A stretch of 64,000 nt of DNA, taken from assembly GCF_001420605.1 (NCBI RefSeq), contig NZ_LJIZ01000033.1:62001-126000 (forward strand). The letters run 5' to 3'. Positions 8,162 through 18,060 of this stretch are shown here, one piece after another. This stretch comes from Bacillus sp. FJAT-25509 (GTDB lineage Bacteria; Bacillota; Bacilli; Bacillales; Bacillaceae_G). Positions within the stretch are counted from its first letter, which is position 1. Each line of letters opens with the position of its first letter. Position numbers and translations under genes: made by a program. Under the pieces are notes generated by a model. That model made no database searches. It was not told the origin of the DNA and saw only the letters and a program-made list of their open reading frames with translations.

Positions 8162-9594
8162 TCATCGTCACCTTTGTCCATATTAGCCTTTAACTTATTT
8201 ATCTGCATTATTTCTTTATAATCTTGATCAAAGAAGTCTGCTGGCCAATCTTTTATGTCACCATTGGATTCTATATTTAATTTTTTTACAATACTACCGT
8301 TTTTATCATCTAAATCCTTTTCCACATAGTATATTGCTACTTTCTCAGATGAAATAGAGCCTTCCAGAATTCTCCTACGTAGTCTTAATATTAAATGCTC
8401 ACTATGAGTTTCAACTATGAAGCAGTTTTGAGGACTTATATTTGCACCCATAATAAACAAATCCGCTAAATTGGACTGTGCGTATGGATGTAAATGCAGT
8501 TCTGGTTGTTCAACTATAGTAAATTTCTTTACTAATTTATCCATTCTTCTATTGATAACACCTAAACCACTTCTACCTTGATTACCTTGTAATACTTGAA
8601 CGATAATTGGTAGAACTTGAGATAAGCCAAATCCCACATCAATAATATTATTTTTGACACCTGTTTGTAGATCTTCTACAACAATCCTATACATTCCGCC
8701 TTTTAGGTCCTCTACTTCAATATTGATGTGCAAATGGTCTGCAAGCCAATCATTCAATCTTTTAAAGAAACGTGTATCGTTTCTTCTATAATAACTAGCT
8801 AATAGCTCAGAAGTATACGACCCATCGGAACTAATACTTAATTTATTTGCTTCTTGATACCTGTAATTTCTATCTGGTATTCTACGAAATGGACCAATAT
8901 AAGATATATTAGCGACTGTACTAGATACGTACATTTCTACTATCCGTAACAAATTTCTTATATTAGTAGTTTCTTTATTTTCTTTCCATTCCTTTTCTTC
9001 ATTTTTATTAAGATTTTGATATAGAATACGAGGTGTTAATCCGTCAAAAATCACTTTAAATTCTTTCTCAAGCTTATTTTTAGTATAAGTTTTGTAATTG
9101 TTGTAATCCACCTTTGTTACAAGAAATAATTCCTTTTCATCAAATTTAATTTCATATTTTTTTATTTCAAGTTCTCCAAAAAAGCGCCTATCAGTAACTT
9201 GTCTTCCCACTTCAATGCTTACATGAATTTTAGAATCATCATATCCTTCATCTCCAATAAAAATTAAAAAATCTTCAATTGAATCTTCAAAGAAAAAACG
9301 ATTTTGTTTTGCAGTATTTTTTATATCCTCCAAACTTATTGTAAGAGTAAAAGAAACATTTTCTTTTTCATTATGATTAAAAACAATATCCTCATAATTA
9401 CCATAATCAATGTATTTACCATAAAAAAGTAATGGAGAAATACTTTCTTCAATTGTTTGTTTTAAAACAATTGGAAATCTCACTAAACTACTTTTTCCAC
9501 TACTATTTTTACCAATAAATATAGTAATAGGTTTAATTTCAACGCTCCCAGAATCAACAAAACTTTTTATATTATTTAATCTAAAAGAATACAC
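8155..9594 (-). CDS. AAA15/DUF3696-type ATPase of a defence pair
   Basis: About 479 residues. Walker A is GKNSSGKS (28-35), and the Walker B/signature region is VEQPELHLHP (361-370), followed by the ETHSEHLILRLRRR motif. This combination marks the RecF/OLD-like AAA15 group, and the tail with DWPADFFDQD resembles DUF3696. I chose the GTG at 9594 because GAAGGTGG lies 7 nt before it; an ATG 42 bases upstream would bury that site. It is coupled to a TOPRIM gene by a 7-nt overlap. The likely role is sensor-ATPase of an anti-phage abortive system, inferred from the pair. Confidence 0.75.
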   Translation of the reverse strand: MYSFRLNNIKSFVDSGSVEIKPITIFIGKNSSGKSSLVRFPIVLKQTIEESISPLLFYGKYIDYGNYEDIVFNHNEKENVSFTLTISLEDIKNTAKQNRFFFEDSIEDFLIFIGDEGYDDSKIHVSIEVGRQVTDRRFFGELEIKKYEIKFDEKELFLVTKVDYNNYKTYTKNKLEKEFKVIFDGLTPRILYQNLNKNEEKEWKENKETTNIRNLLRIVEMYVSSTVANISYIGPFRRIPDRNYRYQEANKLSISSDGSYTSELLASYYRRNDTRFFKRLNDWLADHLHINIEVEDLKGGMYRIVVEDLQTGVKNNIIDVGFGLSQVLPIIVQVLQGNQGRSGLGVINRRMDKLVKKFTIVEQPELHLHPYAQSNLADLFIMGANISPQNCFIVETHSEHLILRLRRRILEGSISSEKVAIYYVEKDLDDKNGSIVKKLNIESNGDIKDWPADFFDQDYKEIMQINKLKANMDKGDDEW

Positions 9595-9847
9595 TGAGAA
9601 ACCACCTTCTTCCTTAGTTTTCCAACAAATAAACATAATTTCTAAAATTAATATATTCTATAAGAATTTATTAATGACCTTCTAACAGTTTAACCTTTAC
9701 AGGAATAACTGCTAGTACTTTCTTTCTAATTATGTATACCTTTAACATTTCTTTTTTCTATAACTTTGTAGTATTCAAGTAATGAATACACACATTAAAA
9801 CTTTTTAATTCTATATTTAATCCCAAAAACCTTAATATGATAATATT

Positions 9848-11323
9848 CTACAGATCATAAACAGTTTTAATATCAATATATTTATCTTCTGAAACTATTA
9901 CAATTAAGCAAGGAATATTTTTATTTTTGCTGTAGTTTAAATAACGGAGAGCGGAATTATATCTTGCACCTCTAGAAATTGTACCTATGTTCTCATTAGC
10001 AATACCATCTAAAATGAATAGCGTAACAAACTCCAGTATCATCTAATAAAATAGCTCTGTCTATTGCTGCCCTTAACAATACTATCTGGAATTTCACTTG
10101 TCTTGTTAATTAAAAAGCTTTGATTACAAAGCCGTACCGCTTCATTCTCAGCATTTTGGGTTATTACCACCATCGTTCCGTGAGGCTGTTTTTTTGCTAA
10201 ATCAATAAATTTCCAAACATTTTCATACTCCAAAGTGTTAAAAGTTTTTTCGAACTGTTTTGCAAACTCTGATTCTTTTACCGATGCTTTTGGTATACTG
10301 GGTACTCTATAGGCAACACTCATCACTTTCTGATTTCTAGATGTAATAACATCCCATTCTCCTTGGCCTTTAAAATCTATTAAAAAAGCTTTTCTAGGAA
10401 GATTTTGCTTCATATCTCTTTTGCCTATTCCAAAAATTACTTCCCCGTTACAGAAAAGGCTTACATCCCCACTACTAATTTCTAACAATTTCCTAATTAC
10501 TGTTGCAGAGCTATATTCTGTAATAGGTATCGGCTTCGATAAAATTAATTTATCTTCTAAAGTAATGTCAAGCGAGCAGAAAAGTATATTTCCTCGATTC
10601 TCACTACTTTCATATTTTAATAGTGAAATATTATGTATTAAATCATAAAGATTAATACTCTCTTTCTTGTCTACATCATTCAAAAAACTTCTATAGATTT
10701 TATCATTTAATGCTGCAATACCTGCACTAATTCATAAATTATCTATTTGTTCAATTTTTGGTTTTTCAATAAACGATTTCTTTGTTATGAGCTTTAAGAT
10801 TTCTACTAAGAATGTATAATTTTCTATCTCGTTTTTTATATCTTTTGATATACCAAAAATTGTAACTAAACCATCATCTACTCCATATACAGGATTTACT
10901 TCAACGTATTTATCATAGATATCATCATATACTTTAAAAGTATCCTTTGACATCTTTATAACAATAATCATTGTTAGAAAGTAAATTTAATTCATCAATA
11001 TAATCTTTAGATAACTCTTTTATAAGCTTCTCTAGTTCTTTTGGTAATATATGACTTTCTAATGAAAAGACCTTTTCATCATTATGTTGAGAAATTTCAC
11101 CCTCTTTCTTATATACTACTTTCCTTTGGAATATCTCTGTAATCCATTCTGATTCACTTAAATTAAAACTTCCTCTTTTTCTAAAATAAATAATTGAAGC
11201 TATCGGTTTCTAACTAATACCTATTTTTTTGAATAGTAAATCTAGGAATTCCTGAGATTTATTTAGTAAATTTTCGTTTAATTCTAAATCGTTACCATTC
11301 CAATCTTCATAATCATAATTCAT
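9848..11323 (-). pseudogene. dead DisA_N-like (diadenylate cyclase fold) protein gene
   Basis: One former gene of about 490 codons can be rebuilt from an ATG at 11323 to a stop at 9848. Lesions seen are an in-frame TAG at 11210-11212, a frameshift near 10935, an in-frame TGA at 10732-10734, and two frameshifts near 10050 and 10020. Joined pieces at the C-terminus read AAIDRAILLDDTGVCYAI, then LFILDGIANENIGTISRGARYNS in a second frame. The DG(A/I)A and RGARYNSA motifs correspond to the DGA and RHR motifs of the DAC/DisA_N fold. Related DAC-like sensor domains occur in conflict systems. The product cannot be made as it stands. Confidence 0.75.
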
Positions 11324-11473
11324 AATATAGTTCTTCCTTATACCTTCATTCGAGTATTATTTAAACTTTTTTATTTGATCTAATCAATTCTTTAATATTT
11401 CCTAACTTATAGTTGTACATTTCTTAACTCTTCATTAATAAACAATCGTTTTTTCTTTTTAAGTAGTATTCTA

Positions 11474-11600
11474 TTAGATTTTGTACAATAAAATCCCGTT
11501 CGTATCTCCAAACACAGTAAATTGAAGTTTAAATTCGCCGTTAGGACCAAACTATTTAAAATGCTTCACTGTTTTATACTTAGGAAAATAATACCATAAT
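11474..11600 (-). pseudogene. short relic of an unknown gene
   Basis: A minus-strand piece reads FGPNGEFKLQFTVFGDTN followed by GILLYKI and TAA, with further coding-like text upstream after a stop (FPKYKTVKHFK). It is the tail of a dead gene; the family is not recognised. Confidence 0.4.
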
Positions 11601-11712
11601 TTGAATAGTTTGGGAGTTATTAATTGGTTAATACAACAATAATTAATTAGAACATGTGGCTGAGCATACTATTTTTGCATAAATAAGAATCCAATCAGCT
11701 TCGAGTGGACTA

Positions 11713-12402
11713 CTAAGACGCTCTTTTCGAAAATTCATTTGCCTTAATTGGTAGCATTTTTAACATATATCCTGTTGGATTATCAACTGTTCCAACGGAA
11801 TTAGAAATTGCATACATAGAATCAAGAAGATTTCTAAATCCGTATTGCTTATGTACACCATTTATTATTTCAACTGAATTAGGGTTTAATTCTGGGCCTA
11901 TCAACTTTAGTATATTATGTACACCCCTATCAACAAAATACCCCACCTCACCTGTCTCATTTACATCAACAATAATAACTTCAGTTGAAACTTCATCTTC
12001 GTTGACTTGTTTCAATCTTTTTATACGTCCGTCAAGTACACCGTTGTGAGTGGCTGCTCCAATGGCCATCTCAACATCTACCTTACGATCAAAGATTGAG
12101 TAAATGTTATGTGCTTTTATCTTATCTCTATCGTAAATAGGCAATGACTCAAAATATATAATATCAAGTTCTTTAAGTTCCTTAATTATCTCTAGTAAAT
12201 AACCTCCATCAACCTAGCTCTCAATATCTGATCACTATGATAATATATGTACAGACTATGTATTCTTTTCATAAGAACATTATGAGCATTTAATATTATT
12301 TCCCACTAATAATCTCACTATCTTCAAACTCATCTTTCCCCTATAAGCTTCAGTAACCCTATAATTCTCAGTAAGTATTTTTATTTCATCAGTACGTTCA
12401 TC
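11713..12402 (-). pseudogene. decayed gene, last 143 codons still open
   Basis: An open frame of 143 codons ends at 11713 (opening PIYDRDKIKAHNIYSIFDRK, later VIIVDVNETGEVGYFVDRG). It lacks a credible start: the only initiation-like codon is a TTG with no ribosome binding site, and the same frame continues upstream as GGYLLEIIKELKELDIIYFE before a stop. Further upstream, pieces in other frames read NAHNVLMKRIHSLYIYYHSD and YRGKMSLKIVRLLVGNN. It is therefore a 5'-degraded gene. The family is not recognised. Confidence 0.5.
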
Positions 12403-12468
12403 TTATGCGATTGATGGGTATTAATTCCTTAAATCTATAGCCCAGCCCACCCAATTAAATTCTATTTG

Positions 12469-12514
12469 AAAAGGCTATACTCCGTTATTAATAAAACGAA
12501 AAATAGCCTTTTTT
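12469..12514. terminator. bidirectional terminator-like hairpin
   Basis: A 10-bp stem (AAAAGGCTAT/ATAGCCTTTT) with a loop of about 24 bases and T-rich flanks on both sides. It lies 26 bases after the stop of the mannosidase gene and probably ends that operon. Confidence 0.6.
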
Positions 12515-12539
12515 GATTTAAAAATATATATTTATTGTA

Positions 12540-15140
12540 TTAAAACAGAATCGAATTAACTTGATTTGGTTTCACATTTATTCCTACTTGCTGATCGTTT
12601 ACATATACTTCTTCTTTTACTTTTTCATTAAAATCAACAGTGTACACCTGCTCAATCTCATCATTAAATTGCAAAAAAGCATACTCTTCATTTTCCGATG
12701 AATTATAAAAACGAATAACAAATTTATCTACTTTTTCAGCCTTTTTCAATGTACTTAGAACAACATTTTTGGAACGCTCTTTAAAAAAGCTATACTCTAA
12801 AGGAGTCTTAGCACCAGACTCATTCAACTTCATAGCATCATAAGGAATCTTATTATAAGCAACAATCGGAGTTAAATACTCCTTAGCAATCCTCGCAACA
12901 TTCTCTTCCATATTATATTTAACAAACGCAAATTCCAACGAGAACTTCCCAATCATCTGGGAATCCGGAGTAGGCAACTTAATCCCAGACGGTCGCCCAG
13001 GTCTTCGAACCAACTCTTCTTTCCCAACAAATCCAACACTCCTAAACAAAGTAATCGCTATTGTATCAAACTTTTCACCAACAATTTCATATTCTCTCGT
13101 ACTATTTGTTAATACACTTACTCCATAATCATCGTTCGATAAACAAACATAACTCAACATAGGATAGATCGAATCTGGTCGTTCATCCCAATTTTCTTCC
13201 TCCCAGACATAAATAGCCGAATCTACAACATCTCGTTTTATTGAACCAAATTGGTTATCCGATTCTGAGAAAGCTGAAGCAATCCCCGTTGGAATTAATA
13301 CTCTTAATCTATGATCCTTTGCCTGATTATCCACTTCTAATTTAATATCAAATCTCGGTTTATGTTTCGGAACGTTGACTACAATACGAACTTCGACAGA
13401 ACCATCGATAATTTGTTCTTTACGTTTTTCTATGTTTGAAGGAACAGCCAAAGTATATCTAATATCAATGGTTGCCCCATATCGATTTAGCTGAATTTTC
13501 GTTTCGGCTTGGACTGAATCGCTATAAATTAACTCTTCATTTAGAAGTGGAGAGTAATCATACTCATCTCCATCATCGCCACCATTTTCTAAAAGCAGGA
13601 CATTAGTAAAGCTATGTTCATGTTGCTTATCAAAAATATTTAAAGTTCCATTTGAATTAACGGTAATCTCATAATAATCTGTTTCTATTTTATTAGTAGA
13701 GTATGTTATTTTCTTTAAAACATCATCACTTTCCTCTAGAAAATATGTCTTATAACCCATCGATGGAATTTTATCTTTTAATTGGATTGTATATTCAATG
13801 AAAGGATCATAGTTTCCATAATGAACAATTTGACGATCAATTAGTCCTGGGTCAGTAATCTTGCTTGCGATAATCTCAAAATCTATGTCATTAGACTCAT
13901 GATCAATAAGCTTAAATGATTTTAACTTTGTCATAACGCTCGTAGTCACAACTTCAGTACGCTCATAAGGAAGTAAGTTAAATAGTGTCACGCGATTATT
14001 TTCATTAGAAGTATCCATCGAATCAACTATTTTACGCTTATAAAAATTAATTAACTGATCAACTTTCTCTTCAGCTAAATAAAAACGATTTAAAATCTCT
14101 CTATGTACTTTATCAGAACAACAACACCCAATACTATCATGCGCATGGTTTTTCATAATCTCTTTCCAAATTAGTTCAATCAAACCGTGGTGATATTCAA
14201 ATCCTAAGCGATAAGCAATCGATGCAAGTGGCTCTAAAATATTAGTAATCTTGTTCTCAATTCTAGTATTAGCCGCTTTAATATCCATTCTAGTCGAGTA
14301 AATACTACGGTGAACACGCATATACTTCCCATCTAAAAATTCACCTTTCAATGTATCAAGATCTTTTTGTGTTTCTAGATATTCAAAAACATTTTCATAT
14401 TTACTTAAGAAAAATTCACGCTCTGGATATAGCTTTTGTAGCTTTTCGATAACGGAAAAAATATTCTTTTGAATTGGCATCTGATCATGACCGTTCGGTA
14501 AAATAATATGTTCAGTTGTTGCACCACGATCAAGTACCGTAAAATACTTATCAATTCTACTTTGAAGTGCTTCCTCATCTTCAGGTAAATACTTACCTAT
14601 TGCATAGCCAAGCGGAAACAATTGAACTAACACCTTTGAACCATCATCCGTCTCCCAATAAAATTCAGTCTTATTTGTTCCATGACGTTCAGATGTTCCA
14701 CGCCAAAAAATTGAATACTTAATATCAAACCCGTTTAAGATCATCGGCATTTGAGCTGATTGTCCAAATGAATCTGGAAGATAACCAATTTTCATCGGTA
14801 CTCCAAACTCTTCGCAATCCTTCATTCCATACAATAAATTACGAACGATTGACTCGCCACCAACAATCATTTCATCAGTTTGCGTATACCATGGTCCAAT
14901 AATTAATCGACCTTCTTGAACTAGCTTTTTTACTCGCACTTTATTTTCTGGTTTTACCGCGAAATAATCTTCTAAAATCGCAGTTTGCCCATCTAATATA
15001 TAGTAGGGATAATCTGAATTTGTTTCTAACATCTCCATAATTTCTTCCATATTATTAACTAGTAGAATTCTAGATTCTTCTGTTGTAAAATACCATTCTC
15101 TGTCCCAATGCATATGTGGAACGATATGAACTTTTTTCAT
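12540..15140 (-). CDS. mngB: GH38 alpha-mannosidase (mannosylglycerate hydrolase-like)
   Basis: At 866 residues it matches the size of E. coli MngB (about 877), which hydrolyses 2-O-(6-phospho-alpha-mannosyl)-D-glycerate. GH38 hallmarks are visible: the zinc motif PHMHWDREW (H11, D13), the nucleophile motif LPDSFGQSAQMP (D123) and LPNGHDQMP. No signal peptide is present, so it acts in the cytosol on the phosphorylated import product. The start has GGAGG 6 nt upstream. It follows the PTS gene by 15 bases and shares its operon. The precise mannoside is inferred from the operon layout, not shown. Confidence 0.8.
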   Translation of the reverse strand: MKKVHIVPHMHWDREWYFTTEESRILLVNNMEEIMEMLETNSDYPYYILDGQTAILEDYFAVKPENKVRVKKLVQEGRLIIGPWYTQTDEMIVGGESIVRNLLYGMKDCEEFGVPMKIGYLPDSFGQSAQMPMILNGFDIKYSIFWRGTSERHGTNKTEFYWETDDGSKVLVQLFPLGYAIGKYLPEDEEALQSRIDKYFTVLDRGATTEHIILPNGHDQMPIQKNIFSVIEKLQKLYPEREFFLSKYENVFEYLETQKDLDTLKGEFLDGKYMRVHRSIYSTRMDIKAANTRIENKITNILEPLASIAYRLGFEYHHGLIELIWKEIMKNHAHDSIGCCCSDKVHREILNRFYLAEEKVDQLINFYKRKIVDSMDTSNENNRVTLFNLLPYERTEVVTTSVMTKLKSFKLIDHESNDIDFEIIASKITDPGLIDRQIVHYGNYDPFIEYTIQLKDKIPSMGYKTYFLEESDDVLKKITYSTNKIETDYYEITVNSNGTLNIFDKQHEHSFTNVLLLENGGDDGDEYDYSPLLNEELIYSDSVQAETKIQLNRYGATIDIRYTLAVPSNIEKRKEQIIDGSVEVRIVVNVPKHKPRFDIKLEVDNQAKDHRLRVLIPTGIASAFSESDNQFGSIKRDVVDSAIYVWEEENWDERPDSIYPMLSYVCLSNDDYGVSVLTNSTREYEIVGEKFDTIAITLFRSVGFVGKEELVRRPGRPSGIKLPTPDSQMIGKFSLEFAFVKYNMEENVARIAKEYLTPIVAYNKIPYDAMKLNESGAKTPLEYSFFKERSKNVVLSTLKKAEKVDKFVIRFYNSSENEEYAFLQFNDEIEQVYTVDFNEKVKEEVYVNDQQVGINVKPNQVNSILF

Positions 15141-15155
15141 TTTATGCCTCCACCC

Positions 15156-17093
15156 TTACGCTACATTTTGTTGTGATGATTTTACTTGTATATCTTTAAT
15201 GATTTTTTGTTTTCTTGTCATGATTAGTAAAATTGTTGAAATAACTGCTCCAATTAAGGCCGCTCCAAACCAAATACTTGCAGCTACTAAAGCTGGTTTA
15301 CCTTGGAGTAAAGCTAATGAGAAAATCCCAGCACCTGGAACATTTAAACCAATATTAAAGTAAGCAACAATCGCTCCTGTTACTGCTGAACCAGCAATTA
15401 ATGAAGGAATCACTCGAAGTGGATCATTAATCATAAATGGAATTGCCCCTTCTGTTATTCCAGCTAATCCAAGTAACCAAGTTTGTTTACCAATTTCTTT
15501 TTCTTGTTCAGAAAATAGATGTTTACCTATTATCGTTGCTCCTGTTACCGAAAACGCTGAAACCATTTTGACAGATGCAAATGCTGCGTAAGGTACAATA
15601 TTTCCACTAGCCATTGCACCAATACAGAATGTGTAAGCAGCTTTGTTTACTGGACCACCAAGGTCAAATGAAACCATAGCTCCCAAAATTGCTCCAAGTA
15701 TTATAGCGTTTGACCCACTCATTCCATTGAGCCAATCAATTAACCCTTCGTTTAAGAAAGCTAATGGCTTACCAATTACAAATAGCATAATTGAACCAAC
15801 TACTAGTGTTCCTACTACAGGATAAAACCAGAAGCTAACAAAGCCTCCAAAAGTCCCTTTAGGTTTCACTTTTACCTTTAAATACTTTAAGAAATAACCT
15901 GCTAGTAATCCTCCAAGCATACCTCCTAAAAATCCACTGCCTATTAAATTAGCCGCAACCCCTGCTGCAAAACCTGGCCCTAATGCTGGTTTATCAGCAA
16001 TCGAGTAGGCCATGTACGCTGATAAAATCGGAATCATGATCTGTCCTAATAAAGAACCACCTAATTGGCGTAATAGCCATAACCATGATTCTTCTGCGGC
16101 ATATACATCTTGAAGACCAAATGCTTGAGCAATAAAGACTGCCGCTGCTAAGGTCATACCACCCGCTACAATGACAGGGATAATATGAGAGATTCCTGTT
16201 AAAAGAGAATCCTTAATTTCTGTTTTAATAGATTTGTTTTCTACTTCATGATGTTGCTCTTCACTTTTGACCATTTCTGATTTAGGCACATTTCCCACTT
16301 TTTGGAGAGCTTGTTCTAAAATTACTTTTGCGTTTCGAATTGGTGCAGCTACAGATGTTTTAACTTTTGGAAGATGCTTGAATCGCTCTTCATCTTTTAC
16401 CGCAACATCCACAGCAAATACAATCGCATCAGCCTTTCTAATCAAATCAAACGTATGGCGATCTTCAATTCCATTTGCGCCTTGTTTTTCAACGAATACA
16501 TTAATTCCTAATTCATTCCCCGCTTTCATAAGTGCTTCCGCTGCCATATATGTATGTGCAATGCCAGCTGGGCAAGCTGTAATAGCTAATACTGTTTTAT
16601 CACCATTTGGAGAGACTTTCAGATTAGTAGGTTGTAAAGGTGCATCAAGACGATCGAATAGTTCTTTATTTGTTCTTGCTTGGAGTAAATTATTCTTATA
16701 CTCTTCATCTGATAATCTTGTAACCAATTCAGCTAATAAAGTAAGATGCGTAGTGCCTTCCTCTTCTTTTGGAATGGCTAACAAAATCACTAATTCAACT
16801 TGATTACTTGGATCAATACTTTCCCAATTATTCATTGGTTTCTCAAGCGTTACTACCGCGAACGAAGATTCTTTAACTGATGAAGATTTACCATGTGGAA
16901 TTGCTAGACCACCTTCAAATCCAGTAGGTGATAGTTCTTCTCTTTCCATCACCGCATTGTAAAACTCTTCTTCAGAATGGATTTTCCCTTCTGCTGCCAA
17001 CTTTTTAACTAAGTATTTTATGATTTCTTCTTTTGATGAAAATGACATTTTTGTACTGATTAAATCTTCAGAAGTTAACTTTTTTAACTGCAT
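15156..17093 (-). CDS. mngA: PTS EIIABC transporter, fructose/mannosylglycerate type
   Basis: A 645-residue three-domain phosphotransferase permease. Residues 1-150 are EIIA with the phospho-His in GLAIPHGKSS (H67). Residues 165-265 are EIIB with the phospho-Cys in ITACPAGIAHTYMAAEAL (C174). Residues from 300 on are a membrane EIIC. The order A-B-C and length match MngA and FruA-type permeases. I chose the ATG at 17093 because GAAAGGGG is 8 nt upstream; an earlier start overlaps that site. With the downstream GH38 gene it imports and phosphorylates a mannoside, which the mannosidase then cleaves. Confidence 0.8.
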   Translation of the reverse strand: MQLKKLTSEDLISTKMSFSSKEEIIKYLVKKLAAEGKIHSEEEFYNAVMEREELSPTGFEGGLAIPHGKSSSVKESSFAVVTLEKPMNNWESIDPSNQVELVILLAIPKEEEGTTHLTLLAELVTRLSDEEYKNNLLQARTNKELFDRLDAPLQPTNLKVSPNGDKTVLAITACPAGIAHTYMAAEALMKAGNELGINVFVEKQGANGIEDRHTFDLIRKADAIVFAVDVAVKDEERFKHLPKVKTSVAAPIRNAKVILEQALQKVGNVPKSEMVKSEEQHHEVENKSIKTEIKDSLLTGISHIIPVIVAGGMTLAAAVFIAQAFGLQDVYAAEESWLWLLRQLGGSLLGQIMIPILSAYMAYSIADKPALGPGFAAGVAANLIGSGFLGGMLGGLLAGYFLKYLKVKVKPKGTFGGFVSFWFYPVVGTLVVGSIMLFVIGKPLAFLNEGLIDWLNGMSGSNAIILGAILGAMVSFDLGGPVNKAAYTFCIGAMASGNIVPYAAFASVKMVSAFSVTGATIIGKHLFSEQEKEIGKQTWLLGLAGITEGAIPFMINDPLRVIPSLIAGSAVTGAIVAYFNIGLNVPGAGIFSLALLQGKPALVAASIWFGAALIGAVISTILLIMTRKQKIIKDIQVKSSQQNVA

Positions 17094-17142
17094 ATTTGTA
17101 ACCCCTTTCATTAGTTAATGGACTACTTTGGTTTCATCATAG

Positions 17143-17180
17143 CAAAAAAAAAATAAGAAGCTTAAAACTTCTTATTTTTA
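17143..17180 (-). terminator. terminator/hairpin between regulator and PTS gene
   Basis: A perfect 12-bp stem (AAAAATAAGAAG/CTTCTTATTTTT) with a 7-base loop is followed on the minus strand by a run of T. It ends the regulator transcript before the PTS-mannosidase operon. A TATGAT box lies just after the T run at 17136-17141, so the hairpin may overlap the operon promoter. Confidence 0.7.
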
Positions 17181-17209
17181 CACAGTGTTTAGTAAATTTT
17201 TATTTTTAG

Positions 17210-17225
17210 TGTGTATTTATACACA
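17210..17225. promoter_or_regulatory. inverted repeat, possible RpiR-family operator
   Basis: TGTGTAT-TT-ATACACA is a perfect 7-bp inverted repeat with a 2-bp spacer, abutting the stop of the regulator gene. A second, partial copy of the half-site (ACACAGTGT) lies near 17180. Its place between regulator and target operon suggests an operator, but this is inferred. Confidence 0.4.
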
Positions 17226-17969
17226 TCATTTTAATGTTTTCCAGTAATACTCTGATAAGGATCTAATAACGAACAATAAAGGTGTTTTATCCGTTACATT
17301 GTATTCATTCATTTTTTTATTAGGAGAATAACAATACAAGTTAACGTCAGCAATTTGTTGTAAAGGATTTTTACTAAAATGAGTAAGCGATATTAACTTT
17401 ATTCCCTTAAACTTTGCTAATTCCGCAACATCTAATACTTGAGCTGTTTCTCCAGATAATGAAATTAAAAAAAGTAGATTATTCTCTTTAGAATCAAATT
17501 TAGAAAGCTCATATAAGACATCGTGTCGGTGAATATAATACTCAGCTTGTTTACCGACGACTTTCAAATTTTTTATCATCATTTCACAAAAAGGTGCAGT
17601 ATCCCCTACTGCAAAGAAAAGCACCCTGCGTGCTTCTTGAATCAATTTTGTCGTAAGTTCTAGTGTATTTTGATCGATTAGTCCAATTGTTTTATGAATG
17701 TTATAAGTTAAACTATCCTCTTCAGTAAAAATACTTTGACTATTCATTTCCTCTTTTAAACTATTCTTCATCTGAGAATATCCATCAAAACCTAACTTTT
17801 TAGATAATCTCGTAATCGTATTCGGAACCGTAAATAACCTTGCAGCTAAATACTGTATTGAAAAACCTACAACATCTTCTTTGTTTTTAAGGATGAACTC
17901 GACTATTTGATCATCCGTATCGTTTAGCTTATATTCATACTTTTGAATCCTTTCTTGGAATTGCAACAT
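17226..17969 (-). CDS. RpiR-family transcriptional regulator (HTH + SIS)
   Basis: 246 residues. The N-terminal 75 residues form the RpiR helix-turn-helix (IVEFILKN, AARLFTVPNTITRLSKKLGF). Residues about 100-240 form a SIS sugar-phosphate-binding domain (VLFFAVGDTA, LLFLISLSGETAQVLDVAE, IKLISLTHFSKNPL). It precedes the PTS-mannosidase operon in the same direction and probably senses the phosphorylated sugar. The ATG at 17969 has AGGTG 8 nt upstream; a TTG two codons earlier is less likely. A terminator separates it from the operon. Confidence 0.8.
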   Translation of the reverse strand: MLQFQERIQKYEYKLNDTDDQIVEFILKNKEDVVGFSIQYLAARLFTVPNTITRLSKKLGFDGYSQMKNSLKEEMNSQSIFTEEDSLTYNIHKTIGLIDQNTLELTTKLIQEARRVLFFAVGDTAPFCEMMIKNLKVVGKQAEYYIHRHDVLYELSKFDSKENNLLFLISLSGETAQVLDVAELAKFKGIKLISLTHFSKNPLQQIADVNLYCYSPNKKMNEYNVTDKTPLLFVIRSLSEYYWKTLK

Positions 17970-18004
17970 TAACAAACACCTACTTTTATGTACTGAAATT
18001 ATTT

Positions 18005-18043
18005 ATGAAAAAAAGAGAACAACTCTAACATTGTTCTCTTTTT
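18005..18043 (-). terminator. terminator of the mreC-like gene
   Basis: A 12-bp stem (AAAAGAGAACAA/TTGTTCTCTTTT) with an 8-base loop and a T run on the minus strand, 18 bases after the gene's stop. Confidence 0.75.
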
Positions 18044-18060
18044 CTATTGTTCGTTCCTTT

